The position numbers and the translations under genes were made by a program. The notes beneath the pieces are model-generated. The model worked only from the letters and a program-made list of their open reading frames with translations, was not told where the DNA came from and made no database searches. A stretch of DNA of 64,000 nucleotides from Streptomyces sulfonofaciens (GTDB lineage: Bacteria; Actinomycetota; Actinomycetes; Streptomycetales; Streptomycetaceae): positions 124,001-188,000 of the forward strand of contig NZ_BNCD01000010.1 of assembly GCF_014656295.1 (NCBI RefSeq), in the 5' to 3' direction. Shown piece by piece: positions 8,427 through 17,273 of the stretch. Position 1 is the first letter of the stretch; each line of letters starts with the position of its first letter.

Positions 8427-9794
8427 GTGCGCCCCACCGCTCGCTCCGCCACAGTCGCCCTTGCCGCACTGCTCGCCGCCGGCTCCCTCGCCGCCTGCGG
8501 CGGGAGTTCAGGCAGCGATCCCGACACCGTCAAGATCGCGTACGAACGCAGCACCGACAACAAGGTCCGCTTCATGGACCAGTTCCTGGAGCAGATGAAG
8601 AAGGAGTTCGAGAAGGAACATCCGGGCAAGAAGGTCGACCTCATCCCGATCCAGGCGTCGCAGAACGACTACGCCACCAAGGCGCAGCAGATGATGCGCT
8701 CGCCCAAGACCGCGCCCGACCTGGTCTACGAGGACACCTTCCGGATCAACTCGGACATCGAGGCGGGCTATCTGAAGCCGCTGGACGGCTACATCGCCAA
8801 GTGGAGCACCTGGGACCAGTTCCTGCCCACCGCCAAGGCGGCGGCGAAGGCGCAGGACGGCAAGACGTACGGCGTCCCGGACGGCACCGACACCCGCGGC
8901 CTGTGGTTCAACAAGAAGATCTTCGCCAAGGCCGGGCTGCCCGCGAACTGGCAGCCGAAGACCTGGGACGACATCCTCGCCGCGGCCCGCACCATCAAGA
9001 AGAAGGTCCCCGGTGTCATCCCGCTGAACGTGTTCACGGGCAAGGCACCCGGCGAGGTCTCGGTGATGCAGGGCTTCGAGATGCTGCTGTACGGCACCGG
9101 CGACGGCCGGAACCCGATGTACGACCCGGCGTCCAAGAAGTGGGTGACGGGCAGCAAGGGCTTCAGGGACGCCCTTCAGTTCGTGAGGACGGTGTACGGC
9201 GAGAAGCTCGGCCCGGACGTCTCGGACGCGCTGGACCCCAACGTCAACACCACCTCCGCCAACGAGTGGCTGCCGGAGGGCAAGCTCGCCATCTCGCTGG
9301 ACGGCTCCTGGCTGGGCCAGTTCTGGATCAGCAACGGGTCGCACGAGTGGCCGGCCTGGAAGACGGACCTCGGCCAGGCGGCGATGCCCACCCAGCACGG
9401 GCAGGCGCCCGGGAAGGTCTCCATGTCCGGCGGCTGGGCCTGGTCGATCCCGCAGAAGGCCGGCAACCCGGACCTCGCCTTCGACTTCGTCAAGACCATG
9501 CAGAAGCCGGCGAACGCGGCGCACTGGGACATCGTCGACGCGCAGATCGCGGTCCGCAAGGACGTCGCCGCCAACCAGGAGTACCTGCACTCGATGCCCG
9601 GCATCGACTTCTTCACGCAACTGGTGAAGTACACGCACTACCGTCCCGCGCTGCCGGTCTACCCGCAGGTCTCGTCCGCGATCGGCGACGCCATGGAGTC
9701 GGTCACCACGGGCGACGCCTCTCCGTTGGCCGCGGCGAAGACCTATGACGGCCAGTTGCGGGACATCGCCCAGGGCGCCGTGGTGACGAAGTGA
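8427..9794 (+). CDS. ABC sugar transporter, substrate-binding lipoprotein
   Basis: 455-residue solute-binding protein of the extracellular family 1 (maltose/oligosaccharide type). The signal peptide ends in the lipobox LAAC with lipidated Cys24. It lies in the outer membrane leaflet and delivers sugar to the two permeases that follow. GTG 8427 is chosen because of the perfect AGGAGG; an in-frame start at 8331 would add 32 residues that overlap the promoter. Its stop overlaps the next gene by 4 nt. There is no sugar hydrolase or regulator beside it, so the substrate is unknown. Confidence 0.9.
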   Translation: MRPTARSATVALAALLAAGSLAACGGSSGSDPDTVKIAYERSTDNKVRFMDQFLEQMKKEFEKEHPGKKVDLIPIQASQNDYATKAQQMMRSPKTAPDLVYEDTFRINSDIEAGYLKPLDGYIAKWSTWDQFLPTAKAAAKAQDGKTYGVPDGTDTRGLWFNKKIFAKAGLPANWQPKTWDDILAAARTIKKKVPGVIPLNVFTGKAPGEVSVMQGFEMLLYGTGDGRNPMYDPASKKWVTGSKGFRDALQFVRTVYGEKLGPDVSDALDPNVNTTSANEWLPEGKLAISLDGSWLGQFWISNGSHEWPAWKTDLGQAAMPTQHGQAPGKVSMSGGWAWSIPQKAGNPDLAFDFVKTMQKPANAAHWDIVDAQIAVRKDVAANQEYLHSMPGIDFFTQLVKYTHYRPALPVYPQVSSAIGDAMESVTTGDASPLAAAKTYDGQLRDIAQGAVVTK

Positions 9795-10729
9795 GCGCCG
9801 TCGAGGCGGCGGGGCCCGCGGCCGCGTGCCGCGGCGGCGCCCCGCCGCCCCCGCCCGGCGGGCGCCGGGCCCGCGGGGCGGGGCCGCTGCGCTGGCTGCC
9901 CGTCGTCCCGGCGACCGTGCTGCTCCTGCTGTTCCTCGCGGGGCCGATCGTCTACTGCGTCTACACGGCGTTCACCGACATGCAGCTCACCGGGTCGTCG
10001 CACACGGACTTCGTCGGCCTCGACAACTTCCGGCGGGCGTTCACCGACCCGGAGTTCCGCAACGCGGTGTGGCTGACGCTGGTCTTCACCGTCATCTCCT
10101 CGATCGTCGGGCAGAACACGCTCGGACTCGTGCTCGCGGGTCTGATGCGGCAGGCGGCGAAGTGGGTGCGCACGCTCACCGGTTCGTTGGTGATCACGGC
10201 CTGGGTGCTCCCGGAGATCGTCGCCGCGTTCCTGCTGTACGCGTTCTTCCGCCGCGAGGGGACCCTGAACGCCATCCTTCACTGGCTCCATCTGCCGTCC
10301 CAGAACTGGCTGTTCACGCTGCCGATCCTCGCGGTGTCCTTCGCCAACGTCTGGCGCGGCACCGCCTTCTCGATGCTGATCTACTCGGCGGCGCTCTCCG
10401 AGGTGCCGAAGGAGATCACCGAGGCCGCCGAGGTCGACGGTGCGAGCGGCTGGCGGCGGGTGTGGCACGTGACGCTGCCGATGATCAGCAGGTCCATCGG
10501 CACCAATCTGATGCTGAACACCCTCCAGACGCTGTCCGTGTTCGGCCTGATCTGGGCCATGACCCGAGGCGGCCCCGGAAACCGGTCCACGACCCTGCCG
10601 GTGATGATGTACGACCAGGCGTTCAACAAGAGCCTGATCGGCTACGGCACGGCGATCGCGCTGCTGTTGCTGCTGGTGGGGGCGCTGTTCTCGCTGGTGT
10701 ACCTGCGTCTTGTACGAACGGAGGTGTGA
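9791..10729 (+). CDS. ABC sugar transporter permease, MalF type
   Basis: 312-residue inner-membrane permease with six predicted helices after a Gly/Arg-rich cytoplasmic N-terminus. The EAA loop that docks the ATPase reads EAAEVDGASGWRRVWHVTLP. Its GTG overlaps the binding-protein stop (GTGA), so the two are translationally coupled. It forms a heterodimer with the next permease. No ATPase is encoded here; in Streptomyces such importers usually share the general ATPase MsiK. Confidence 0.92.
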   Translation: MSAVEAAGPAAACRGGAPPPPPGGRRARGAGPLRWLPVVPATVLLLLFLAGPIVYCVYTAFTDMQLTGSSHTDFVGLDNFRRAFTDPEFRNAVWLTLVFTVISSIVGQNTLGLVLAGLMRQAAKWVRTLTGSLVITAWVLPEIVAAFLLYAFFRREGTLNAILHWLHLPSQNWLFTLPILAVSFANVWRGTAFSMLIYSAALSEVPKEITEAAEVDGASGWRRVWHVTLPMISRSIGTNLMLNTLQTLSVFGLIWAMTRGGPGNRSTTLPVMMYDQAFNKSLIGYGTAIALLLLLVGALFSLVYLRLVRTEV

Positions 10730-10735
10730 GGGCCG

Positions 10736-11593
10736 GTGTCCCTGCCGTCCTTGCTGCGGGTGCCGGTGCTGCGGCGCCCGACGCGTGCCAGGATCGCCGC
10801 GAGCGCCGCGCTGCTGGTGGCCGCGGTGGCCTTCGCGCTGCCGCTGGTCTGGCTGGTCCTCTCGTCCATCGACTCCCAGGCCGACCTGCGGGTCAAGCTG
10901 CCGTCGTCGCCGTCGTTCGGGAACTTCTCGGCGGTGCTGACGGACGAGATCACCTTCACCCCGATGCTCAACAGCCTGGTGCTGTGCGGCAGCGCGACCC
11001 TGCTGACGGTGGTGTGCGCGGCGCTGGCCGCGTACCCGCTGTCCCGCTACCGCGGCCGCTTCTCGCGCCCCTACCTGCTGACGATCCTCTTCTCCACCTG
11101 CCTGCCGATCACGGCGGTGATGGTGCCGGTCTACGGCCTCTTCGTGCAGGTGAACCTGATCGACACCATGTCGGGTACGGCGCTGTTCCTGGCCGCCTCC
11201 CAACTGCCGTTCGCCATCTGGCTGATGAAGAACTTCATGGACGGTGTGCCGCTGGTCCTGGAGGAGGCCGCCTGGACGGACGGCGCTTCCGGCCTGCAGA
11301 CGCTGGTCCGGGTGGTGCTGCCGCTGATGGGCCCCGGGCTGACCGTGGTGACGATCTACAGCTTCATCATGATGTGGGGCAACTTCTTCGTCCCCTTCAT
11401 GCTGCTGCTCACCCCGGACCAGCTACCCGCCTCGGTCTCGATCTTCACGTTCTTCGGCAACCGCGGCCAGGTGATCTACGGTCAGCTCGCGGCGTTCTCG
11501 ATGCTGTACTCCGTGCCGGTGATCCTGCTGTACGCGCTGATCGCCCGGCGGCTCGGCGGCGGCTTCGCGCTCGGCGGCGCCGTCAAGGGCTGA
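10736..11593 (+). CDS. ABC sugar transporter permease, MalG type
   Basis: 285-residue second permease of the importer, with six predicted helices and the EAA loop EEAAWTDGASGLQTLVRVVLP. The GTG at 10736 is 6 nt after the previous stop. It completes the membrane channel. The operon then meets the convergent DUF397 gene, whose stop overlaps its 3' end by 11 nt. Confidence 0.92.
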   Translation: MSLPSLLRVPVLRRPTRARIAASAALLVAAVAFALPLVWLVLSSIDSQADLRVKLPSSPSFGNFSAVLTDEITFTPMLNSLVLCGSATLLTVVCAALAAYPLSRYRGRFSRPYLLTILFSTCLPITAVMVPVYGLFVQVNLIDTMSGTALFLAASQLPFAIWLMKNFMDGVPLVLEEAAWTDGASGLQTLVRVVLPLMGPGLTVVTIYSFIMMWGNFFVPFMLLLTPDQLPASVSIFTFFGNRGQVIYGQLAAFSMLYSVPVILLYALIARRLGGGFALGGAVKG

Positions 11594-11915
11594 CGGTCGG
11601 CCTCCGTGACGCGGTGCCCGCCACGTACGGGAGGAAGGTCTCCCACGCCGCGGCGGTGAGGCTGAGGCGGGGGCCTTCCCTGTCCTTCGAGTCCCGGACG
11701 TGCACGGCGGTGGGGCAGGTGGCTATCTCCACGCAGTCGCCCTCGCTGCCGCTGCTGTAGGTGGACTTGTGCCAGGTGAGGGCGACCTCTACGCAGTCGC
11801 CGTCGCTGCCGCTGCTGTACGTGGACTTGTGCCAGTCGAGGGCGACCTCTACGCAGTCGCCGTCTCCGCTGCTGCTGTAGGTGGACTTGAACCACTTACG
11901 TCCGGTGCTGCTCAC
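11583..11915 (-). CDS. DUF397 protein with three tandem copies of the N-terminal motif
   Basis: 110 residues. DUF397 proteins are normally 60-80 residues with one W-x-KSSYS...CVEVA motif. Here the unit W[FH]KSTYSSxxxGDCVEVA occurs three times (residues 8-27, 28-47, 48-67), followed by one normal tail (VHVRDSKD...WETFL). The start is GTG 11915, overlapping the XRE stop by 4 nt. DUF397 partners of XRE/DUF5753 regulators are common in Streptomyces and are often thought to act as a small partner protein. The triplication is the oddity. Confidence 0.85.
   Translation of the reverse strand: MSSTGRKWFKSTYSSSGDGDCVEVALDWHKSTYSSGSDGDCVEVALTWHKSTYSSGSEGDCVEIATCPTAVHVRDSKDREGPRLSLTAAAWETFLPYVAGTASRRPTVSP
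11715..11894. repeat. Three tandem 60-bp repeats inside the DUF397 gene
   Basis: Three exactly 60-bp units (20 codons each), about 85-95 percent alike by eye, encode the repeated DUF397 motif. Period and frame are preserved, so the array arose by in-frame duplication. Confidence 0.9.
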
Positions 11916-12763
11916 AGCTCTCCCTTCATCTGTTCCAGTAGGCGCACCGAATCATCCAAGGTGAGGGCTTGTGAGCGCATCCTGGCGTATCGCTTCTGAA
12001 GCACGCTGATCTCCTTGGAGTCAGAGATGAGGAGGCCGCCGCGCTGTGCCTCGTTGTAAGCGAACCACTGGTGGTCGGGAGTCTCCAGCAACTGCATGGG
12101 GCCTCCTAGCCCAGCATGCGCTTTCCTGCTCACGGGCATGATCTGGATTTCGACGTTCCGCAACTCGGCGACCTCCAGAAGGTGCCCGATAGCCCCCCGC
12201 GTCACTTCCCGTCCGCCCAGGCCCCGCAAGAGCAGGTGCTCTTCGAGGATAAAACTGTATGACGTGTTCGGGTGCTCTCGGAGAAGCCTTTGCCGTTCCA
12301 ACCGAGCTGCGAGCTGGAGCTCGATCTGATCGTCGTCCAACGGCGGAACAGCATTCACGAACAGTGTCCGCGCGTACTCCTCGGTCTGCAACAACCCAGG
12401 GATCAACCGGCACTCGTATGTACATAGGCAGATCGCGTCTGCCTCCAAGTGTGCCCAACGCCGAAACCACACTGCCAACCCAGGCTTCCGGGAAAGATGA
12501 CGCGCCGCCCTCCGCAACGCCCCCGTGTCCCCCAACACCCCCTCCGCCGCCTCGACGAAGTCGGCATCCGGCATCCGTCGCCCCTGCTCGACGGATGCCA
12601 CCGTGTGCTTGGAGAACCGCACCAGTTCGCCGAACTCCTCACGGCTGAGCCCCGCGTGCTCACGCAGGCCCTGGACCACCGCCCCGAACGTCCGCAGGCT
12701 GTCCGACGGCTCCGGCTCCCCGCACCCCGGACCGCTCGCCGCACCCGTCTCCTCGGCCGTCAC
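11912..12763 (-). CDS. XRE-family regulator with DUF5753 domain
   Basis: 283 residues. An N-terminal helix-turn-helix (about 25-80) contains LSREEFGELVRFSKHTVASVEQGRRMP. The DUF5753 C-terminal domain follows, with RLIPGLLQTEEYAR and FAYNEAQRGGL typical of the large Streptomyces family. GTG 12763 is chosen because GGGAGGG lies 7-8 nt upstream. The downstream DUF397 gene overlaps by 4 nt, the usual pairing. Targets are unknown; similar pairs influence development or antibiotic production. Confidence 0.9.
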   Translation of the reverse strand: MTAEETGAASGPGCGEPEPSDSLRTFGAVVQGLREHAGLSREEFGELVRFSKHTVASVEQGRRMPDADFVEAAEGVLGDTGALRRAARHLSRKPGLAVWFRRWAHLEADAICLCTYECRLIPGLLQTEEYARTLFVNAVPPLDDDQIELQLAARLERQRLLREHPNTSYSFILEEHLLLRGLGGREVTRGAIGHLLEVAELRNVEIQIMPVSRKAHAGLGGPMQLLETPDHQWFAYNEAQRGGLLISDSKEISVLQKRYARMRSQALTLDDSVRLLEQMKGEL

Positions 12764-12879
12764 CGATATTCCCTCCCCTGCCGGCAGCACGACATCCCGG
12801 TGTGATGAACGGCCCTGGAACGGCGAGGGTTACGAGGGGAGCGCGTACGCCCGCAGCCGGTGTCGCGTACGCCGCACAG

Positions 12880-12917
12880 CCGTACCGCGTACGCGGGGGC
12901 CCGTGTACGCGGTACGG
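12880..12917. terminator. Long hairpin after the F420/NADP reductase-like gene
   Basis: 16-bp arms (12880-12895 and 12902-12917) with one G-T mismatch and a 6-nt loop, beginning 7 nt beyond the stop of the minus-strand gene. The arms are rich in the GTACG core and form one of the longest stems in the window. Confidence 0.75.
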
Positions 12918-12924
12918 CGCGGGG

Positions 12925-13608
12925 TCAGCGCCGGGCCGCCGCCAGTGCCTCGGTGATCTCCGAGGCGGGGGCGTGCGCGGCCGGGTCGTTCATGAACCCG
13001 GCGTCCTTGCTCGCCGCGTAGGGCAACCCGTAGACCGGGGTGCCCGGCTGGAACCGCCAGCTTTCGGTGAGCGGCCCGACGTCCACGGCGTCGTAGCCGA
13101 GGAGCGAGAGCAGCTCGGTGGCGTGCTGCTTCGCGGTGGTGTCGTCACCGGCGATCGGCAGGGCGGTGCGGTCCGCAGCGCCCACCGGCCTCGGCAGGTC
13201 GGCGAGGTGCTTGTAGAAGATGTTGTTGAACGCCTTCACGACGTGCGCCCCGGTCAGGTGCCGCTGGAGCAGCTCGCTCTCGGTGACCTGCTTCGCCTCC
13301 AGCTCCGGGAAGGTCCCGTCGCGCTCGGGATAGTAGTTTCCGGTGTCGATGACCGTCTTGCCGGCGAGCGGCTCGCGGGGCACCTTCGTCAGGGCGTGGA
13401 ACGGGATCGTGACGACGACCCAGTCCCCGGCTTCCGCCGCCTCGGCGGGGGTCGCCGCCCGGGCCCGGGGGCCGAGTTCCGCGACGAGGTCGGAGAGCGT
13501 CTCCGGTCCGCGCGAGTTGCTGAGCACGACGTCCAGTCCTGCGTCCACCGCCAGGTGGGCGAGCGTGCCTCCGATGAGGCCGCTGCCGATGAGTCCAAGA
13601 GTTGCCAT
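12925..13608 (-). CDS. NADPH-dependent F420 reductase-like oxidoreductase
   Basis: 227 residues with a Rossmann motif LGLIGSGLIGGTLAHLA at the N-terminus and NSRGPETL, typical of the NADP-binding loop. Further on are TGNYYPERDG and VVKAFNNIFYKHL. This is the Fno/NADP-oxidoreductase coenzyme F420-dependent family. Many bacterial members of this length are stand-alone reductases of unknown substrate, so true F420 use is not proven. It is transcribed alone, with a strong hairpin after the stop. Confidence 0.8.
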   Translation of the reverse strand: MATLGLIGSGLIGGTLAHLAVDAGLDVVLSNSRGPETLSDLVAELGPRARAATPAEAAEAGDWVVVTIPFHALTKVPREPLAGKTVIDTGNYYPERDGTFPELEAKQVTESELLQRHLTGAHVVKAFNNIFYKHLADLPRPVGAADRTALPIAGDDTTAKQHATELLSLLGYDAVDVGPLTESWRFQPGTPVYGLPYAASKDAGFMNDPAAHAPASEITEALAAARR

Positions 13609-13793
13609 ATGCGGATGAACCGCTCATGGCAGGATTCTGTTCCCCTCCGGCGAGGAAACCCCCGATCGGCCGAAACATCCCCCCGCTCCGCACTCGGCCG
13701 TTCGTCCTCCCCGCCGGTTCGGCAGCGCGGCGGTGCGGGCGGTGCAGTGCGTGCGGTGCGGCGGGCGGCGCCCGGCGGCTCGGCGGGGGACGC

Positions 13794-14819
13794 CTAGAAC
13801 ACCGACTCGGCCTCGTCCATCCGGTGCTTCGGGACCGTCTTCAGTTCGGTGACGGCCTCGGCGAGCGGGACCATGACGATGTCCGTGCCGCGCAGGGCCG
13901 TCATCCGGCCGTGGTCGCCGCGGTGCGCCGCCTCCACCGCGTGCCAGCCGAACCGGGTGGCGAGCACCCTGTCGTAGGCCGTCGGGGTGCCGCCGCGCTG
14001 CACATGGCCGAGGATGACGGGCTTGGCCTCCTTGCCCAGGCGGCGGGCCAGCTCGAAGGCGAGGGCGGTGCCGATGCCCTGGAAGCGCTCGTGGCCGTAC
14101 TGGTCGATCTCGCCCTTCTGGTAGTCCATGCTGCCCTCGATCGGGTGGGCGCCCTCGGCGACGCAGATGACGGCGAACTTCTTGCCGCGGTCGAAGCGCT
14201 CCTCGACCATCTTCACCAGGTGGGCCGGGTCGAAGGGCCGCTCGGGCAGGCAGATGCCGTGCGCGCCGCCGGCCATGCCGGACTCCAGCGCGATCCAGCC
14301 CGCGTGCCGGCCCATGACCTCCACGACCATCACCCGCTGGTGGGACTCGGCCGTGGTCTTCAGGCGGTCCATGGCCTCGGTGGCCACGCCGACCGCGGTG
14401 TCGAACCCGAACGTGCGGTCGGTGGAGGAGATGTCGTTGTCGATGGTCTTGGGCACGCCGACGACGGGCACCCCGGCGTCGGACAGCATCCGCGCCGCGG
14501 TCAGCGTGCCCTCGCCGCCGATCGGGATCAGCACGTCGAAGCCGTGCTCGGTGGCGAGCTGGCGGGCGTTCTCACAGGCCGCGCGGAACCGGTCGCGGGC
14601 CAGGCGGGAGGAGCCGAGGACGGTGCCGCCGCGGGAGAGGATGCCGCTCACCGCATTGAGGTCGAGCGTGCGGTAGCGGCCGTCGAGCAGGCCCGCGTAG
14701 CCGTCCTCGAAGCCGATCACCTCGTCGCCGTAGTGCGTCACGGCCCGGTGCACGACCGACCGGATCACTGCGTTCAGGCCAGGGCAGTCGCCGCCTGCGG
14801 TGAGAACTCCGATGCGCAT
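13794..14819 (-). CDS. pfkA: 6-phosphofructokinase
   Basis: 341 residues. It phosphorylates fructose 6-phosphate to the 1,6-bisphosphate, the committed glycolytic step. Visible sites are GGDCPGLN (nucleotide loop), GGEGT at 101-105, PKTIDND with the catalytic Asp at 123-129, and MGRHAGW (substrate). Gly104 indicates ATP rather than PPi as donor, while Lys124 is the PPi-type residue. This G104/K124 mix is known in actinobacterial group III PfkA. It is divergent from pta and has a clear promoter. Confidence 0.96.
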   Translation of the reverse strand: MRIGVLTAGGDCPGLNAVIRSVVHRAVTHYGDEVIGFEDGYAGLLDGRYRTLDLNAVSGILSRGGTVLGSSRLARDRFRAACENARQLATEHGFDVLIPIGGEGTLTAARMLSDAGVPVVGVPKTIDNDISSTDRTFGFDTAVGVATEAMDRLKTTAESHQRVMVVEVMGRHAGWIALESGMAGGAHGICLPERPFDPAHLVKMVEERFDRGKKFAVICVAEGAHPIEGSMDYQKGEIDQYGHERFQGIGTALAFELARRLGKEAKPVILGHVQRGGTPTAYDRVLATRFGWHAVEAAHRGDHGRMTALRGTDIVMVPLAEAVTELKTVPKHRMDEAESVF

Positions 14820-15136
14820 CGTGCTCTGTCTCCTGCTCCCTGCCGCCGTTGATGTGCCGATCCGATTGTTTCACGCCCTGCCCGCGGCCCTCTCCGGAAC
14901 GGCCCGATACCGGCCGGGCCGCATGCCACCGGGGTGGCTTACCCACCCGGCACGGTATTGTCAAGAGGGCCCTTGCTCACACGGTCCGCCCCCGAGCAGT
15001 CACGCCGTCCGATGTGAACCCTGTCCCCCCGGGGCGACACGGGCGGGGCCGGCCGGTGACGTCCGCGTGAACCGGGGACGCCACCGAGAAGCCCGGCAGC
15101 ACAGTGGTGAAGACGGCGATGGAACGGAGAGCATGC
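14820..15136. other. pfkA-pta divergent intergenic region
   Basis: 317 nt holding the pfkA promoter at 14936-14964. On the plus strand TTGTCA at 14958-14963 could be a -35 for pta but no good -10 follows. GGAG at 15126-15129 serves pta. No small gene seen. Confidence 0.5.
14936..14964 (-). promoter_or_regulatory. pfkA promoter
   Basis: Minus-strand TTGACA (14964-14959) N17 TAAGCC (14941-14936), a near-consensus vegetative promoter, predicts a leader of about 110 nt before the pfkA ATG. Confidence 0.65.
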
Positions 15137-17209
15137 GTGACGCGCAGCGTGTACGTGACCGGGATCGAACGGGGCGACGGCCGCCAGGTCGTCGAGCTGG
15201 GCGTCATGGAACTGCTGACCCGCCGGGTCGACCGGGTGGGCGTCTTCCGCCCGCTGCTGCACGAGGCGCCCGACCGCCTCTTCGACCTGCTGCGCACCCG
15301 CTACCGGCTGTCCCAGGACCCCGCCACCAGCTTCGGCATGGACTACCGCGAGGCGGCCGCCGTCCAGGCCGAGCTGGGCACCGACGAGCTGGTCTCCCGG
15401 CTCGTCGACCGCTTCCACCGGGTGGCCCGCGACTACGAGGCCGTCATCGTGCTCGGCACCGACTACGCGGACACCCAGTTGCCCGACGAGCTGGCCCTGA
15501 ACGCCCGGCTCGCCAACGAGTTCGGCGCCCCCGTGCTCCTCGTGATCGGCGGCCGCGGCCAGAGCGACGGGTCCGTGGCGGCCGAGGCCCGCAATGCCCA
15601 CCGGGCCTACGAGAGCCTCGGCTGCGAGATCGCCGCGCTGTTCGTCAACCGTGCGGCGCCCGCGGACCGTGCCGCGATCGCCGCCGAGTTGTCCGCCCAC
15701 CTCCCCCTGCCCTGCTACGTGCTCCCGGACGAGCCGGCGCTCGCCGCGCCCACGGTCGCGCAGACCGCCCACGCCCTCGGCGGGACTGTCCTGCTCGGCG
15801 ACGAGGCGGGCCTGGCCAGGGACGTCATGGACTTCGTGATCGGCGGCGCGATGCTGCCCAACCTGCTCGCCGCACTCACCCCGGGCTGCCTGGTGGTGAC
15901 GCCGGGCGACCGCGCCGACCTGGTGGTGGGAGCGCTGGCCGCGCACAGCGCCGGCACGCCGCCGATCGCCGGGGTGCTGCTCACCCTGGGCGAACGGCCC
16001 GGCGGGGAGATCCTGTCCCTGGCCGCCCGGCTCGCGCCCGGCACCCCGGTGATATCGGTGGCGGGCAACACCTTCCCCACCGCCACCCGGCTCTTCACGC
16101 TGGAGGGCAAACTGAGCGCGGACACGCCCCGCAAGGCGGAGACGGCGCTCGGCCTCTTCGAGCGGTTCACCGACCCCGACGAGCTGCTCGGCGGGTTCTC
16201 CGCGCCGCGCAGCACCCGCGTCACGCCGATGATGTTCGAGCACCGGCTGCTGGAGCAGGCGCGCAGCGCCCGGCGCCGGGTGGTGCTGCCGGAGGGCACC
16301 GAGGAGCGCATCCTGCGCGCCGCCGAGGTGCTGCTGCGCCGCGGCGTGTGCGACCTGACACTGCTCGGGCCCACCGAGCAGATCCGCAGGAAGGCCGCCG
16401 ACCTCGGCATCGACCTCGCCGACGCCCAGTTGCTGGACCCGGCCGCCGCGGAGCTGCGGGACCGCTTCGCCGGGCGGTACGCCGAGCTGCGCGCCCACAA
16501 GGGCGTCAGCAGGGAGCTGGCGCTCGACGTGGTCGCGGACGTCAACTACTTCGGCACCCTGATGGTGGAGCAGGGCCTCGCGGACGGCATGGTCTCCGGT
16601 GCCGTGCACTCCACCGCGGCGACCATCCGGCCGGCCTTCGAGATCATCAGGACCCGCCCGGACGCCTCGATCGTCTCCTCGGTCTTCTTCATGTGCCTCG
16701 CGGACACCGTGCTCGTGTACGGCGACTGCGCGGTGAACCCGGACCCCGACGCCGAGCAGTTGGCCGACATCGCCATCCAGTCGGCCGCCACCGCCGAGCG
16801 GTTCGGGGTCCAGCCGCGGATCGCGATGCTGTCGTACTCCACCGGCACCTCGGGCTCCGGCGCGGACGTCGACAAGGTCCGCGCCGCCACCGAGCTGGTG
16901 CGCGCCCGCCGTCCCGATCTGAGCACCGAGGGCCCGATCCAGTACGACGCCGCGGTGGAGCCCTCGGTGGCCGCCACCAAGCTGCCGCTCTCGGAGGTGG
17001 CGGGCCGCGCCACCGTCCTCGTCTTCCCCGATCTCAACACCGGCAACAACACCTACAAGGCCGTGCAGCGCTCCGCGGGCGCGGTCGCCGTCGGCCCGGT
17101 CCTCCAGGGGCTGCGCAAGCCGGTCAACGACCTCTCCCGGGGCGCCCTGGTCGGCGACATCGTCAACACGGTCGCCATCACGGCGATCCAGGCGCAGCAG
17201 CCCTCCTGA
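15137..17209 (+). CDS. pta: Phosphate acetyltransferase
   Basis: 690 residues, the long actinobacterial/enterobacterial form. The N-terminal half is a BioD-like P-loop-fold plus DRTGG regulatory region. The C-terminal half (about 360-690) is the PTA/PTB catalytic domain, with VLPEGTEERIL, DGMVSGAVHSTA and FPDLNTGNNTYKAVQR. It interconverts acetyl-CoA and acetyl phosphate. GTG 15137 is preceded by GGAG 7 nt upstream, better than the in-frame GTG at 15104. It lies 64 nt before ackA, its pathway partner, and is probably co-transcribed. Confidence 0.95.
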   Translation: MTRSVYVTGIERGDGRQVVELGVMELLTRRVDRVGVFRPLLHEAPDRLFDLLRTRYRLSQDPATSFGMDYREAAAVQAELGTDELVSRLVDRFHRVARDYEAVIVLGTDYADTQLPDELALNARLANEFGAPVLLVIGGRGQSDGSVAAEARNAHRAYESLGCEIAALFVNRAAPADRAAIAAELSAHLPLPCYVLPDEPALAAPTVAQTAHALGGTVLLGDEAGLARDVMDFVIGGAMLPNLLAALTPGCLVVTPGDRADLVVGALAAHSAGTPPIAGVLLTLGERPGGEILSLAARLAPGTPVISVAGNTFPTATRLFTLEGKLSADTPRKAETALGLFERFTDPDELLGGFSAPRSTRVTPMMFEHRLLEQARSARRRVVLPEGTEERILRAAEVLLRRGVCDLTLLGPTEQIRRKAADLGIDLADAQLLDPAAAELRDRFAGRYAELRAHKGVSRELALDVVADVNYFGTLMVEQGLADGMVSGAVHSTAATIRPAFEIIRTRPDASIVSSVFFMCLADTVLVYGDCAVNPDPDAEQLADIAIQSAATAERFGVQPRIAMLSYSTGTSGSGADVDKVRAATELVRARRPDLSTEGPIQYDAAVEPSVAATKLPLSEVAGRATVLVFPDLNTGNNTYKAVQRSAGAVAVGPVLQGLRKPVNDLSRGALVGDIVNTVAITAIQAQQPS

Positions 17210-17273
17210 GCAGCGAGGGCGGCCACCCGGTGCCCTCGAGTCCGCCCGCCCCCCAGCAGAAAGCGCACCGTTC

